64,000 nucleotides of DNA from Adiantum capillus-veneris (Eukaryota; Streptophyta; Polypodiopsida; Polypodiales; Pteridaceae), in contig CM043959.1 in assembly GCA_014529385.2 (NCBI GenBank), forward strand, positions 53,203,253 to 53,267,252, written 5' to 3'. The translations under genes were made by a program, and so were the position numbers. Shown piece after piece: positions 11,301 to 19,597 of the stretch. The notes beneath the pieces were generated by a model, which worked only from the letters and a program-made list of their open reading frames with translations, was not told the DNA's origin and ran no database searches. The first letter of the stretch is position 1; every line of letters starts with the position of its first letter.

Positions 11301-13522
11301 AGGAATACGTTAAACGGTGTGATGACTGTCAGCGGACCAAAGTACCACTTAAAAGAGATGATATGCCGCTTAGACCAATGATGGGGGCAAGAGCTTTTGC
11401 AAAATGGGGCATTGATTATGTCGGACCCATTTCACCTCCTGCATATAAGACTCATGCACAATACATCATTGTGGCTACATACTATCTAACAAAGTGGGTC
11501 GAAGCAAAGGCAACTCAAAGAGCAGATGCCAGGACCACGGCACAATTTCTGTATGAATACGTCTTTGTACGATATGGATTGCCAATAGAAATTGTGAGTG
11601 ATCGAGGCACACATTTCATAAATGAAGTGATAGAGATCCTTCTAGATGAATTCATGGTAATCCATAGGAAATCAGCCCCGTATCATCCACAAGCAAACGG
11701 ACAAGCTGAAGCAACAAACAAAACCATATGCATGGTCCTCACGAAGATTGTATCTAAGTCGAGAACTGACTGGGACCAAAAGTTGCATTCAACATTATGG
11801 GCATATAGGGTGGCGTATAAAACATCCATAGGAACGACCCCATATAACATGGTTTTTGGGCTAAATGCTATCTTACCAATAGAATTCTTGATTTCAACCT
11901 TAAGGGTGGCTAAGGATCTAGAGTGGACAGGGCACGAGCTCTCTGATAGAATAGATGACCTGGAAAAGCTAGATGAGCTTCGCCTAAAAGCAGTAGCTTC
12001 CATCTACGCTCAAAAAAGGCGACAAAAGGAATTTTTTGATAAGCATGTGCGGACTAAAGAGTTTAAAGTTGGGGACTATGTCCTAGTTTACACTCTGAAA
12101 CAGCATGCTAAGAAGCTTAAAAAGCGAGGGATGGGACCTTTGGTGATTAAAGATCTATCACCAAGTGGAGCCGTCAAGCTTGCTACATTAGACGGAGAAG
12201 AAATGCCCAATTGGATTAGTGGATGCAGAGTGAAAAAGTATCTTTTGCCGCTAACCCAAGACATGCTTCTCAAAATACATCAAGAAAAGTTGCGTGTCCA
12301 GAAAAAGAAAAAGATTGAGGAGGAAGCGCAAGCCGAGGCGAAGGAAAGAATGGAGAAAAGAAGACTACTGCGTCAGAAACAGCGCAATGAAGGAGCAATA
12401 CGAATAAACGCAGTTAGTATAACAGAAATGGGGAATGACAAAGAAGAACCCATCATTGAATGCAAAGTAGGAACCAACCAAATCAAAGCCAGAGCACTAT
12501 TGGATTCAGGAGCTCAAGCTAACCTACTTTCACTCAGTTTGTATAGACAATTGACAAAGGACACTAAACTACAAACTGCCAAGCAAGAGTTAAAAAGTTA
12601 CTCTGAGAATTCAATCAAAACTGTCGGATGCACAGTATTACATATACAGATTAACCAATATGTGTATCCTCATATGTTTTACGTGGTTGAAGACCAAGCT
12701 ACACAACATCCATTATTGCTAGGACAACCATGGCAGAAGAAATACAATGCAATGATTGACTGGAGTTCTAAATCAGTGCTTATCAAATACGAAGGTGAAA
12801 GTCAATCAGTTAAGTTCACCAAAGGAGCAAAGCCAACTCCAAAGGAAGAATCCACGGACAAGGGCAAACAACAAACAGAGGAAAAGAAGAAGCAATGGCA
12901 ACCAAAAGTTTCTATACAACCGGAGTACTCTTCGACGAGGAATTCTCAACAGTGGATAAGGAAGACAAGCAATAATATAACAGCTCAAACTTGGGATAAA
13001 ACGGAGTCAACATTGGTATGGAGACCAAAAAAGGTGGTGCCAGAAAAAACAAACAGAGTCTTCAATACCAGACAACAGAGTGATCCCCGACAATCAAGGA
13101 CAGTGAAACAGATCTGGATTCCAAAGAAGGTCATGACGGCACAAAGCTATAGCAAGCAAATTTGGATCCCAAAGATTTGTAAACAGGAACTCCCTTCAAT
13201 ACAATCAACGGAAACTCCTAGGTATTTCAAGGCGAGAAAATCAACACACAGAACAAAGCAGGTTTGGGTCGCAAAGAGTTTGTGGCAAGCACAAGCAAAG
13301 CGGAAGCAGATTTGGATAGTAAAAAAAGACAACAAGGTAACGCAGAATCCATCTACTGATTCTACTACCGAAGTGCCAAAACCAACCCAAAACCTGACCA
13401 CCAATCCTTCAATCAAACAAAGAGCAGCTTTATTGGAAAGACTGTTGTATCATCGCTCTACAATTGCATTGGGAACTGATGACCAAAACAACTACAATGC
13501 TTCACCCACAGACACTTCATAG
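5252..13522 (+). CDS. Gag-pol polyprotein (C-terminal gag, PR, RT, RH, INT, second PR-like)
   Basis: A single 2756-residue frame. In order: the rest of the gag domain (1-120); two zinc knuckles (C353-C356-H360-C365 and C377-C380-H384-C389); a retropepsin with DSGA at 841-844 and a later ILGRPF; reverse transcriptase with YMDD at 1506-1509; RNase H beginning near D1652; a first HHCC module (H1859, H1866, C1897, C1900); a second HHCC module (H1985, H1992, C2023, C2026); and an integrase core with D2055, D2117 and E2153, the last pair 35 residues apart as in DD35E enzymes. A GPY/F-like integrase tail follows, then a second retropepsin-like domain (DSGA at 2418-2421, LLLGQPW downstream) and five KQIWIPKK-like motifs (Trp at 2590, 2622, 2638, 2672, 2688). 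All catalytic motifs look intact. It would copy the element's RNA into DNA and insert it. The ATG at 5252 may not be the true start, since gag reading begins in the upstream frame. Confidence 0.93.
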   Translation: MVSTNEHWGFHDIDHLLREFAEEFSKRGIKHNTVSQIYAFKQREHEKVKEASLRFKQYIERCPVCERPQDDRLSVLFIEGLRNDTLKKDLHLKACTSFEQVTREALYLVDNCTVYGEVSADTDCASSSSSSVASETTTKKNVQTTTMPNVEQMVEDALKRMAPYQKPLPKPLKWCAIEQKWTNHPTEECYYNKGYVRERQYAPPAQLAPPQIHPVPRYPMGNVPGPMGIERQQPVLGQQAPLPGARPVGIRYAPTLENQEEQALVPVQTYYEESGAHMSPTIYYPPEEPKQPEPWGMMGNVGIPKITSASDEERYNLDARTLMFIAHGGLTGQRPSYPQRTNQMGPRPALGPCYKCGGDHLMNVCPHTEIIRINAYCTECGVTHFIEDCSKNPNKVQKTTLNMLETIPTSSGSENETLIPTQVVTRAQAKKTTREPENGKLATEVVSQGPRSQKNTWKARKARMKLRKEREDAILAEELKQTKARLEKLESQNGKREMSPERTKQKSIKETTSLSSGGSVLVDKVHEPLDALMRAYEARLKNNQTQEQRWMTYPNAELEKQKLEMCQRMIETAQALLEPPKETMNCGKENPIQQETIVSRVAEKTPSAQKPENTQKDDRIVLNTTDQEIESFHPVIQRIYGKDEDYNEFWKQVREANLANELSCQANQTNWEKDIKNPPIVEFEAGSQVDLDLQSYWGDGGSVRTMESKPHSLKTLPSYLGEYEAKSEIRALPSRKISSEKVMDSQGLIEILSTPVTCTITLAELLRLRPHMWTTVGKCLEKFGIKDPTSRLQESIEELSKPQKNAKPVPLNKVGEYCEGEEGNTTLPVEFQGVKTMAILDSGAGVAIATKEIWKKWGKPAIRKTRLKLQLADGHMEKPMGLLEKVVVTSCGIEYEHTFAIVDFGKENNYDIILGRPFMRQLKMVQDWGYDHIYLRNMETTTRVNLKDHSYKDVNRTPVEEFDSATLAGSEFPAWLGKPKELWMCGASKCGSLKREECVLERAIEDETYVGEPFPEDTFEPLEWTHILATLDVCEISDGPTTKFCDKDGYDVVPYFMLRTVLKKETEKNDTLEKEDEEEVFHDIPDHPEWGNEADNESMDNSSGNEETITDVRFYDFPNQTKQRQKHCRAKKKTKGVRTNPMPRIRGKNQFLMLVKAEDCVKDKISERMRGSDQKSLRKDKRGSRNQVQKNGTKTETEKSEKNKRNREYTESKLERRNKYRELKKTLKEVWTTEIESGEDKNAKIKENMEVPSHYRKFTIEDRKVILTPPIRERKENESYDGPEDAKKVDLAAPGEPPRPVYIATDLSPGEEERLLSLLREYRDVFAWSYKDLKGVDPSICQHTIPLKQDAKPSRQRPYTYNDTFAKRIKEEIDKLMEAEFIYEIEHTDWVSPIVVVPKKNGKLRVCVNLKKVNAATIRDNYPLPITDHVLERVSGKTAYSFLDGFSGYNQLPIALEDQHKTDFATEWGIYAYRVMPFGLTNAPATFQRLMTHAFKEYLRLFLEIYMDDLCVHSLLRDEHLEHLRKVFEKCRTYRICLNPEKCVFMVRQGRILGHIVSQNGISTDLEKIKVIVDMPRPTNAKQVQSFMGHCGYYRRFIYMYAIIGQPLYRLIVNFEWTEECEESFKKLKEALITAPVLKSPDWEKIFHVHIDASAYAIGCILAQPEEGNMDFPICYASRQLNHAEKNYTTTEREGLGMIYAVKKFRHYLLANKFVFFTDHQALLYLVNKPCNTGRIVRWFIILLEFDFTVVVKKGKTHLRADHLSRLTNGENPIGVDDDMPDAYLFNIEMIPKWSQNVVDLLTYGGEFDRREYNLKRIAIQQSKNLQLIAGRLYQLGNDHVLRLCINPEEYNIYLCEAHVQECAFHCSRRNTYRNLLQLGVYWPGMKESVHEYVTVCIVCSSKPPVEYSTLYQIMIAPEWSQYIVEYLTNRTFPEGTSKARQKSVETEARDYALIGDQLYKRGKDNQLRICASESEYVIILEQAHGGVGGGHFSGDKTAKLVLAAGIWWPTLHMDAEEYVKRCDDCQRTKVPLKRDDMPLRPMMGARAFAKWGIDYVGPISPPAYKTHAQYIIVATYYLTKWVEAKATQRADARTTAQFLYEYVFVRYGLPIEIVSDRGTHFINEVIEILLDEFMVIHRKSAPYHPQANGQAEATNKTICMVLTKIVSKSRTDWDQKLHSTLWAYRVAYKTSIGTTPYNMVFGLNAILPIEFLISTLRVAKDLEWTGHELSDRIDDLEKLDELRLKAVASIYAQKRRQKEFFDKHVRTKEFKVGDYVLVYTLKQHAKKLKKRGMGPLVIKDLSPSGAVKLATLDGEEMPNWISGCRVKKYLLPLTQDMLLKIHQEKLRVQKKKKIEEEAQAEAKERMEKRRLLRQKQRNEGAIRINAVSITEMGNDKEEPIIECKVGTNQIKARALLDSGAQANLLSLSLYRQLTKDTKLQTAKQELKSYSENSIKTVGCTVLHIQINQYVYPHMFYVVEDQATQHPLLLGQPWQKKYNAMIDWSSKSVLIKYEGESQSVKFTKGAKPTPKEESTDKGKQQTEEKKKQWQPKVSIQPEYSSTRNSQQWIRKTSNNITAQTWDKTESTLVWRPKKVVPEKTNRVFNTRQQSDPRQSRTVKQIWIPKKVMTAQSYSKQIWIPKICKQELPSIQSTETPRYFKARKSTHRTKQVWVAKSLWQAQAKRKQIWIVKKDNKVTQNPSTDSTTEVPKPTQNLTTNPSIKQRAALLERLLYHRSTIALGTDDQNNYNASPTDTS

Positions 13523-14345
13523 TCGTCCGGGAGGACTCAGACTAGGAGGGGGGGAGGTATACAGGAGCTACAAAGCAGCTACAAGCGGAAAAAACAAAGA
13601 AAAACAAAAATTATATTACAAGGGCAGTGTCTTACATGATTTTGCAATTTTTTATGTTTGATTGCGGATATTGATAATATTTATGCCCTTATATACCTTG
13701 TTTTGCAACAAGAAGAGATCAAATGATGAATTTGGGTCTCTAGATGTGTAAATATCACTAAATAAAAGTGTTTTTGGAGCTAAAAAGTGGAAAAAAGTGG
13801 TAATCCAAGTCCAAAAATCACAAAGAAGTGTATATTCATATACACAGGGTTACCAGCTATTTATCATGTATGTTTGGAATTTTTTGGCTTCAATTTGCTA
13901 TTTTCCTTTATTTTTTATGATTTTCTTAATAAAAATAAAAGAAAAATAAAAAAGCAGGTGAAATGAGATCGGAAAAAAGAAAAGAATAGACGGTGATGAT
14001 CCTAATGACAAGGGCAACCCAGGATAAAAATAGGGTATAATTCTGAAAAAGTTGCGGAAAGCCCGAAATGACAGAATTTTGGCAAAGTGGACAGATTTCT
14101 CAGAAACAGGTCAAACGGAGTCCAAATTGAGAAATTTCAAATCCTAAAGTGCATTTCACGACGAGATAGGAGCACATGTCAAATTTGGTAACAAGTGATC
14201 CGGGAAGCCCGAAGTTAAGTATTTTTCACTTCACTATCAAGCTCATTTCCACTATTACCTTCTTGGAGAGAGCAAAGAGCACACAGGAGCATCCGACCTT
14301 CTACCGCCTTCTACGACTGCTACGAGAGCTCAGAGGACACCAGAC
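13523..14345 (+). other. Spacer between pol and the 3' frame, with internal polypurine tract
   Basis: AT-rich, without coding content. It starts with an internal polypurine tract (annotated separately) 22 bases after the pol stop and ends with the 5' side of the next frame. No splice sites were assigned, so how the downstream frame is translated is unclear; a subgenomic or spliced RNA is possible. Confidence 0.6.
13545..13556 (+). other. Internal (central) polypurine tract
   Basis: GGAGGGGGGGAG here is identical, base for base, to the 3' polypurine tract at 17653-17664. It could prime plus-strand DNA a second time, or mark the former 3' end of a shorter ancestor. Confidence 0.65.
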
Positions 14346-17300
14346 ATGAGAGGATCCATGGATTCCGCTAAGTCATCGGCAACTAAGAGAAAAAGACCAA
14401 CCATCAAGGATGCTCTTGCAGAGGCAGAACCTTTTGATATTCCAACAGAAACCCTCAAGCCAACCAAGACTTGGGTGGAGGAAGCAGTACTAGAAAAAGA
14501 GGGAATAAAGATCTACCAGGGGACTTTCAGAGATCCTCAAGGGCAATCGGTCGATGTACCTATGATCCCACGAGAATTAGTGGATTATAGCAGATCAGAG
14601 AACATAAGCAGATACCTGGAAAAGGCTGACTTACACAGGTTCTTCACCTCGAGACCATCAGGTGTAGACACAAAAAGAGTGTATGAGTTGGCAACATCCA
14701 TTCAGAAGGATGGGAAAGCCACGTTGACAGCCATGGATGGAGAAACAGTGGAAGTACAGATCACTCCACAGCTCATTGCAGATGCACTGAAGCTGCACAA
14801 CAAAGGAAGTTCTGTCAGAGAAAGAAGGGAGGCCATAGAGGTCTATGGATCAAAGAAACAAAGTACAACCTACGGAGATATGGCAGATCAACGAGTGGCA
14901 ACCCTTTGCCGGTTATACAACCAGTTTTTCCATGTGTGCAGTAAAAGACCGCAGAAGTATACTACACCACCCCATGCCATTGCGACAACCATCACATGGG
15001 CACTGAAGAGCAACGTGCCAAAGGAGGTGAATTATGCTCAATACATCCACGAGCAAGTAATCGCCATGCACAACCAGAAGCCAAAGTACATAGGAGGAGG
15101 AGAAATCCTAACAAGAATAGCTTATGAAGCTATTGGAGCTAGGGATCAAGGGCCACAGATTCCCTCCCAGAATGAGTGGCTTAGAGAAGCCGATGAGGAG
15201 GAAGAACAACAAGAAGTATCCAAGAGGGTGTCCACAAGAGCACACCGAAAACTAGAAATAGTTTCAGAACCTGAGGAGGCTGTGGACGAGCCGCTCAAGA
15301 AGAAAGCGAAGAAGAAGGCCGATCCCAAGCAAACCAAAAGTCAAAAAGCCGCAAGAATGGAAAGGCTGGTGGAGCAGTTTAGAGCGGAAAGAGCTCTAAA
15401 GGGGGACTTCGAAGAAATGTGGGTGCCAGACCCCAGTAAAGTCGGAACCAGCTCAGCCAGGCCACATGTTGATCAATATGATCAATATATTAGAGCTTAT
15501 GAGGAGTCGGAGGCCATACTGGAGCAACAACCTGTCGAACCTTATACCGAAGAGGAAGTACAGCTTTTAAAAGCTGAGCTGCAAAAGGACGACAAGGGGA
15601 AGAAAAAAATAGATGAGTCTACTGAACCTAAAGAGACAGTAAGGCAAGCAACCAAAGGGAAAGCCAAGGTGACTGAAGACAATCAGCCCTCTTTTACTGT
15701 TGTACCAAGCCCGAAGAAGATGGAAATTATTGTGGAGGAAACCACAATAGAAATAGAAACAGAAATTATGGAAAAGCCGGAGGCCGGGACCAAGGAAAAG
15801 AAGATAGATCCAGTTCAGCAAAAGAAAGATGATTACGAGGATCTGGTAGCGATAGGATACAGTGAAGAAGAGGCCCTGGAGGCAGTTTATGGGATATCCC
15901 TACGGAAACAAGATGATCGGAAAGGGACGAAAGAAAAGACAAAGGGTACAATGGAGAGTGAAGAAAAAATGGACGAGCCGAAGCAATTGGAGGTGGTGGC
16001 ACAAAGAGCAGTCAAGTTGACAGATGAAGATGAAAAAGACATGCACATGGTGCATGAACTGCTCAGCAAGATTAAAGAAAGATCCAGAGCAAAGGAAGTA
16101 GCACTTGAGACAGCAAAACAAAAGGAAGCAGAGTTGCAGAAGAAGTTAGAGAATGCTATGACTGAATCTGAAAGTCATAAAGCATCACTCTACGACGCAG
16201 AAAACGAGAGAGACGGCTTGATACTCCAACTAGCCGAAGCTTCAAGAGAGGTAACAAGCTCACAGGAAGCAAAGGAGCGAATAGAAGATGAGCTGGAGGC
16301 AGCCAAGGATGAGCTCATTGAGCTAAGGGAAAGAGTCGAACTTCAAGAAAGGACAATCATGAGACTCAGGACCACCCCTAGAGCTAGCAGAGCAGGAACA
16401 GAACAAGAGGGAGCCCTCGTACCAGCTCTGGAGGAGCAGGTAAGAAGTCTGCAAAGAGAGCTGAGGTTAGAGCAAGTGCAAAGATTGCACATGGCAGAGG
16501 GATCATTGGCTGCAGAGGAGAGGCTCACATCAGAAAACCAAACACTAAGGACAGAAAATGAGGCCCTCCGCAAACAGCTCCAAGACCTCCAAGAGCAACA
16601 AAGAAGAGAAACAGAGACACCACAAGAAGAAGCAGGGGGAGCAGCCATAGAGCTACCAGAAACCGGAGAGGCAACCACAATCGAAGATCCAGCCCCAGTT
16701 CAAGAAGTGGCCTCGACTTCAGAAATCTCTGAAGAAGAAGAACAAAGGCTCCAGGACCAAATAGAAAAGTCAACAGAGGAAAGTGCCAAGGCGGAAATGG
16801 AATGGGAAAGGAGACTTCTCATCTCCATTAGACTTCAAGGGTTAGACACAAAAGTGCTCCATGAAGAGTGGATGCAACCCAGCCTGCCTTTCCCTCTGAT
16901 GAAATTTGAAGTGATAAAGACGAAAAAGAGAATAGAGGAGGAGCAGTATGTCGCTCTTTATGAAGGCGACATCACAAAGGATGAACAATCAAAGAAGATT
17001 GTAGATTCTCAACCTAGATGGAGGAAAGGTTGGCTGAACAAATACCCAGCCTACCTCATCTACTTGGTGGAGGCTCCAAAGGAGATTCGGGAGGATGCAA
17101 CCTTCTGCCCGGTGCCAAGAGTCAGAAGCTGGAAAGAGCATGGCAGGATTGCAGAAAAGAAGCCAAATTGGCTTAATTACCCAAGGATGCCAGGACCAAA
17201 GGAAGGAGAGAGAATAGGTAAAGCCTACATGGTGAAAACCCTAACGGGCACCATCAAATTCTTTACTGGCTCTCCTGACCTTTCGTGTCAGTTGCTAAAG

Positions 17301-17615
17301 AAAATCTGCAGGACTCTCTTAGCATGCATTGAAGTGTTCGCGCCAGATAAAGCCACGACCTCGAGTCTACTATCGACGGCCGACACAGTGACAGATATGA
17401 TGTATGATCTTTCTTTGCAGCCATCACCAAAGGTGTTACATCTCTTGTACCAAAGAATTATGTTTTTGCCTAGCTTCCACATGCAAACATTCGAAGAAGC
17501 TTTCTACACCGGCTTTTTCACTCACGAAAGCAAAATATTCGGCCCAACCTTGACCATCGGCAACCTACGCTACGAATCACATTTGCAGATGCTCAAGACG
17601 ACAGGACTCTATTGA
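14346..17615 (+). CDS. Extra 3' open reading frame, coiled-coil protein of unknown role
   Basis: An intact frame of 1089 residues lies between pol and the 3' LTR. Residues 1-270 form a globular region (phrases such as TKRVYELATSI and VQITPQLIADALKL) that recalls the plant transposon-protein domain found in other plant gypsy elements; this is a tentative match from memory of the family. Residues about 270-830 are highly charged and rich in Glu, Lys and Gln with heptad-like leucines, so long coiled coils are likely. The last 240 residues are again globular and unrecognised. There is no signal peptide or membrane segment, which argues against an envelope protein despite its env-like position. 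The start is the first ATG of the frame. Its intact state in a young element suggests it is under selection. Confidence 0.8.
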   Translation: MRGSMDSAKSSATKRKRPTIKDALAEAEPFDIPTETLKPTKTWVEEAVLEKEGIKIYQGTFRDPQGQSVDVPMIPRELVDYSRSENISRYLEKADLHRFFTSRPSGVDTKRVYELATSIQKDGKATLTAMDGETVEVQITPQLIADALKLHNKGSSVRERREAIEVYGSKKQSTTYGDMADQRVATLCRLYNQFFHVCSKRPQKYTTPPHAIATTITWALKSNVPKEVNYAQYIHEQVIAMHNQKPKYIGGGEILTRIAYEAIGARDQGPQIPSQNEWLREADEEEEQQEVSKRVSTRAHRKLEIVSEPEEAVDEPLKKKAKKKADPKQTKSQKAARMERLVEQFRAERALKGDFEEMWVPDPSKVGTSSARPHVDQYDQYIRAYEESEAILEQQPVEPYTEEEVQLLKAELQKDDKGKKKIDESTEPKETVRQATKGKAKVTEDNQPSFTVVPSPKKMEIIVEETTIEIETEIMEKPEAGTKEKKIDPVQQKKDDYEDLVAIGYSEEEALEAVYGISLRKQDDRKGTKEKTKGTMESEEKMDEPKQLEVVAQRAVKLTDEDEKDMHMVHELLSKIKERSRAKEVALETAKQKEAELQKKLENAMTESESHKASLYDAENERDGLILQLAEASREVTSSQEAKERIEDELEAAKDELIELRERVELQERTIMRLRTTPRASRAGTEQEGALVPALEEQVRSLQRELRLEQVQRLHMAEGSLAAEERLTSENQTLRTENEALRKQLQDLQEQQRRETETPQEEAGGAAIELPETGEATTIEDPAPVQEVASTSEISEEEEQRLQDQIEKSTEESAKAEMEWERRLLISIRLQGLDTKVLHEEWMQPSLPFPLMKFEVIKTKKRIEEEQYVALYEGDITKDEQSKKIVDSQPRWRKGWLNKYPAYLIYLVEAPKEIREDATFCPVPRVRSWKEHGRIAEKKPNWLNYPRMPGPKEGERIGKAYMVKTLTGTIKFFTGSPDLSCQLLKKICRTLLACIEVFAPDKATTSSLLSTADTVTDMMYDLSLQPSPKVLHLLYQRIMFLPSFHMQTFEEAFYTGFFTHESKIFGPTLTIGNLRYESHLQMLKTTGLY

Positions 17616-17652
17616 CCAAGCCTAAAAGTCATGTCAGGGACGACATGAATGC

Positions 17653-17664
17653 GGAGGGGGGGAG
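17653..17664 (+). other. 3' polypurine tract
   Basis: GGAGGGGGGGAG ends exactly at the first base before the 3' LTR (TGTTGAG at 17665), the expected plus-strand primer position. Confidence 0.9.
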
Positions 17665-18602
17665 TGTTGAGCCAGCAGAGGATCACACCCGCATTTTTGC
17701 TCACACCCATCATTTTGTAACCATTGATTGTAATAAATGTCTTTCCGACATTTAATTTTGATTTGAGCCATTCATTAAGTAACGGGACTCAATTGAGTTT
17801 CCAGCTTGTAATCCCGACGTAATTTCACCTGCTGATGTAAATAATTAGAGATGTTTTCACCTCCAAGGCTGAGGTATATAAGCCAAAGTTTTGTAACCTA
17901 AAGGAGATTCAATTATTAATCAAAGGGAGTTTTTGAGCGTCGTGACTGTGTCTGAGAGAGAGAGAGAGAGAGAGAGTCTTATCTCCTTGCTACGCGAGCT
18001 ACGGGACCGCCATTGGAGAAGCGACACCACCATTGCGTTAGCAACGGTGAGAGCTACGCACAGATACCAAGAGTGCGCGCTATCGGCTTCTACGTGTGGT
18101 AAGTTCCTACGAGCTTCGGTGTGAGTTTTCTTCCAACTCGTGTGTCGGAATAGAGCGTGCAGCATATCTATAGAACCACAACGAGTAGAGCTACACATTC
18201 GTACCATCGGGGTCAAGTTTCGGTCACCTGTATTTTTCGGCCTGTCTTCATACGCGTTTACCGCACGGAGTGATTATAGGTTGATTTCGCAGTTCAAGTC
18301 TTCAGGGTGTTGTTCTTACCTAGTGTATAGACTTCCCCTTGAGTTTGAGATCGATTCGATGATTCTAGATCCTGTTTCGTATAGCATTCGTTCGTAGTAC
18401 GGATTTCAGTCACTTACGTATTTTAGAACTTAGATTTGATTTCCTTAGTAGTGATTGTCATTAGAAGGTCGAGTAGGTGATTTGACACCCACCTAGTTGT
18501 TTCCATGCGCCTGCGGGTCAAGCTCCGTCCTCGTCTGACAAATTCTGTTGTTGGTTGAGTTCTCGCTATTTAGCTTCCGCTAGCGGCGTAACCGCCTTAA
18601 CA
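17665..18602 (+). repeat. 3' LTR of the 17.1-kb element
   Basis: This 938-bp copy of the 5' LTR has a TATA-like sequence at 17875-17880 and a shorter GA tract at 17954-17976. It ends CTTAACA followed by the CTCTC target duplication. Confidence 0.93.
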
Positions 18603-18664
<62 letters not shown>

Positions 18665-18668
18665 CAAC

Positions 18669-18762
<94 letters not shown>
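18603..18762. repeat. CT/CA microsatellite cluster
   Basis: A CT run continues the insertion site of the element. It is followed by CA repeats (to about 18662), CT (18671-18709) and CA again (to about 18757). Frames read through it only give dipeptide repeats. Confidence 0.9.
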
Positions 18763-19292
18763 GACAGAACACGAATACATGCGTGCAACTATTGAGCTTT
18801 GAGCACTAAGGCTGGAGAAAGATCATTTACGGCATGGAAGGTCTATGCAATCCTACAAAGGGAGGTACATTAGGGCATGGCCATGCAAAGCTTAGTTGTC
18901 TATAAGCCTCGACAGTTTTAACTAAGGCAAGTCCGACAATCCAAAACGTCACAAGTAGCAGCAAGTAGTGAGGGAGAGTGAGACATAGACAGTAGAGAGA
19001 GAGAGAGAAGGAGAGAGAAGGAGGACTGATCGACAAGAAACCGGCGTAGTTTGAAAATTATGCTCTTTTACTCATAGTAAGCCGATGAAAAGCTACACGC
19101 TATTGAAAATTTCCGGTTGATGTAACAGGCAACTAAGCTTTGCATGACCATAGCCTTAGATGACACATGGAGGGAAGTTCCTTCAAATGCAAAGTAAACC
19201 CACCCTTCAAATGGCTGTAGAAAGAAAAAGTAGTCACACGGCTGAAGTGAAATCCATGACCTTCCCAAGAACTAAGACTATTATAAATACTA
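18763..19292. other. Unassigned spacer
   Basis: No recognisable gene. A short GA-rich patch lies near 18985-19025. Confidence 0.4.
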
Positions 19293-19547
19293 GTAAAGCA
19301 GCGCCGCCTCCGGTGGCGGCATGGCCCCTCTTTCCCTCAAGCCCCCACCCCACCCCACCCCACCCCAACCCCCTCTCTGCCTTCGAAGATCCTGGCCCAC
19401 ATCAAAGCATGTGAGAGAGGAGCCATGCAAGGTGGTTGGCAAGGCAGCAATACAATCGCTAAGGTCGTGTAGGTGGCATAGGTATGGGGTGGTATAGGGG
19501 GCAGAGGTATGGTTTCGGATCACGGCAGAAAGCTAGGTGTTGGTAAT

Positions 19548-19597
<50 letters not shown>

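Larger units (their letters stand above)
1513..18602 (+). mobile_element. Complete young Ty3/gypsy LTR retrotransposon, 17.1 kb
   Basis: The two LTRs (1513-2490 and 17665-18602) begin TGTTGAGC and end CTTAACA. The 5-bp sequence CTCTC flanks both ends (1508-1512 and 18603-18607), consistent with a target duplication inside a CT microsatellite. The LTRs differ by a (GA)n tract that is 40 bases longer in the 5' copy and by about three substitutions, so insertion was recent. Inside are a primer binding site, a long leader, a gag frame, a gag-pol frame in the order zinc knuckles, protease, reverse transcriptase, RNase H, integrase, then an extra frame and a polypurine tract. This order marks Ty3/gypsy. 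No chromodomain is seen. The tRNA-Asp-type primer site recalls the Athila/Tat group, but no second RNase H is evident, so clade placement is tentative. Confidence 0.93.

Noticed and set aside
14346-17615. Envelope gene
   Set aside because: Position fits, but there is no signal peptide, membrane segment or Cys-rich ectodomain; the protein is a charged coiled coil.
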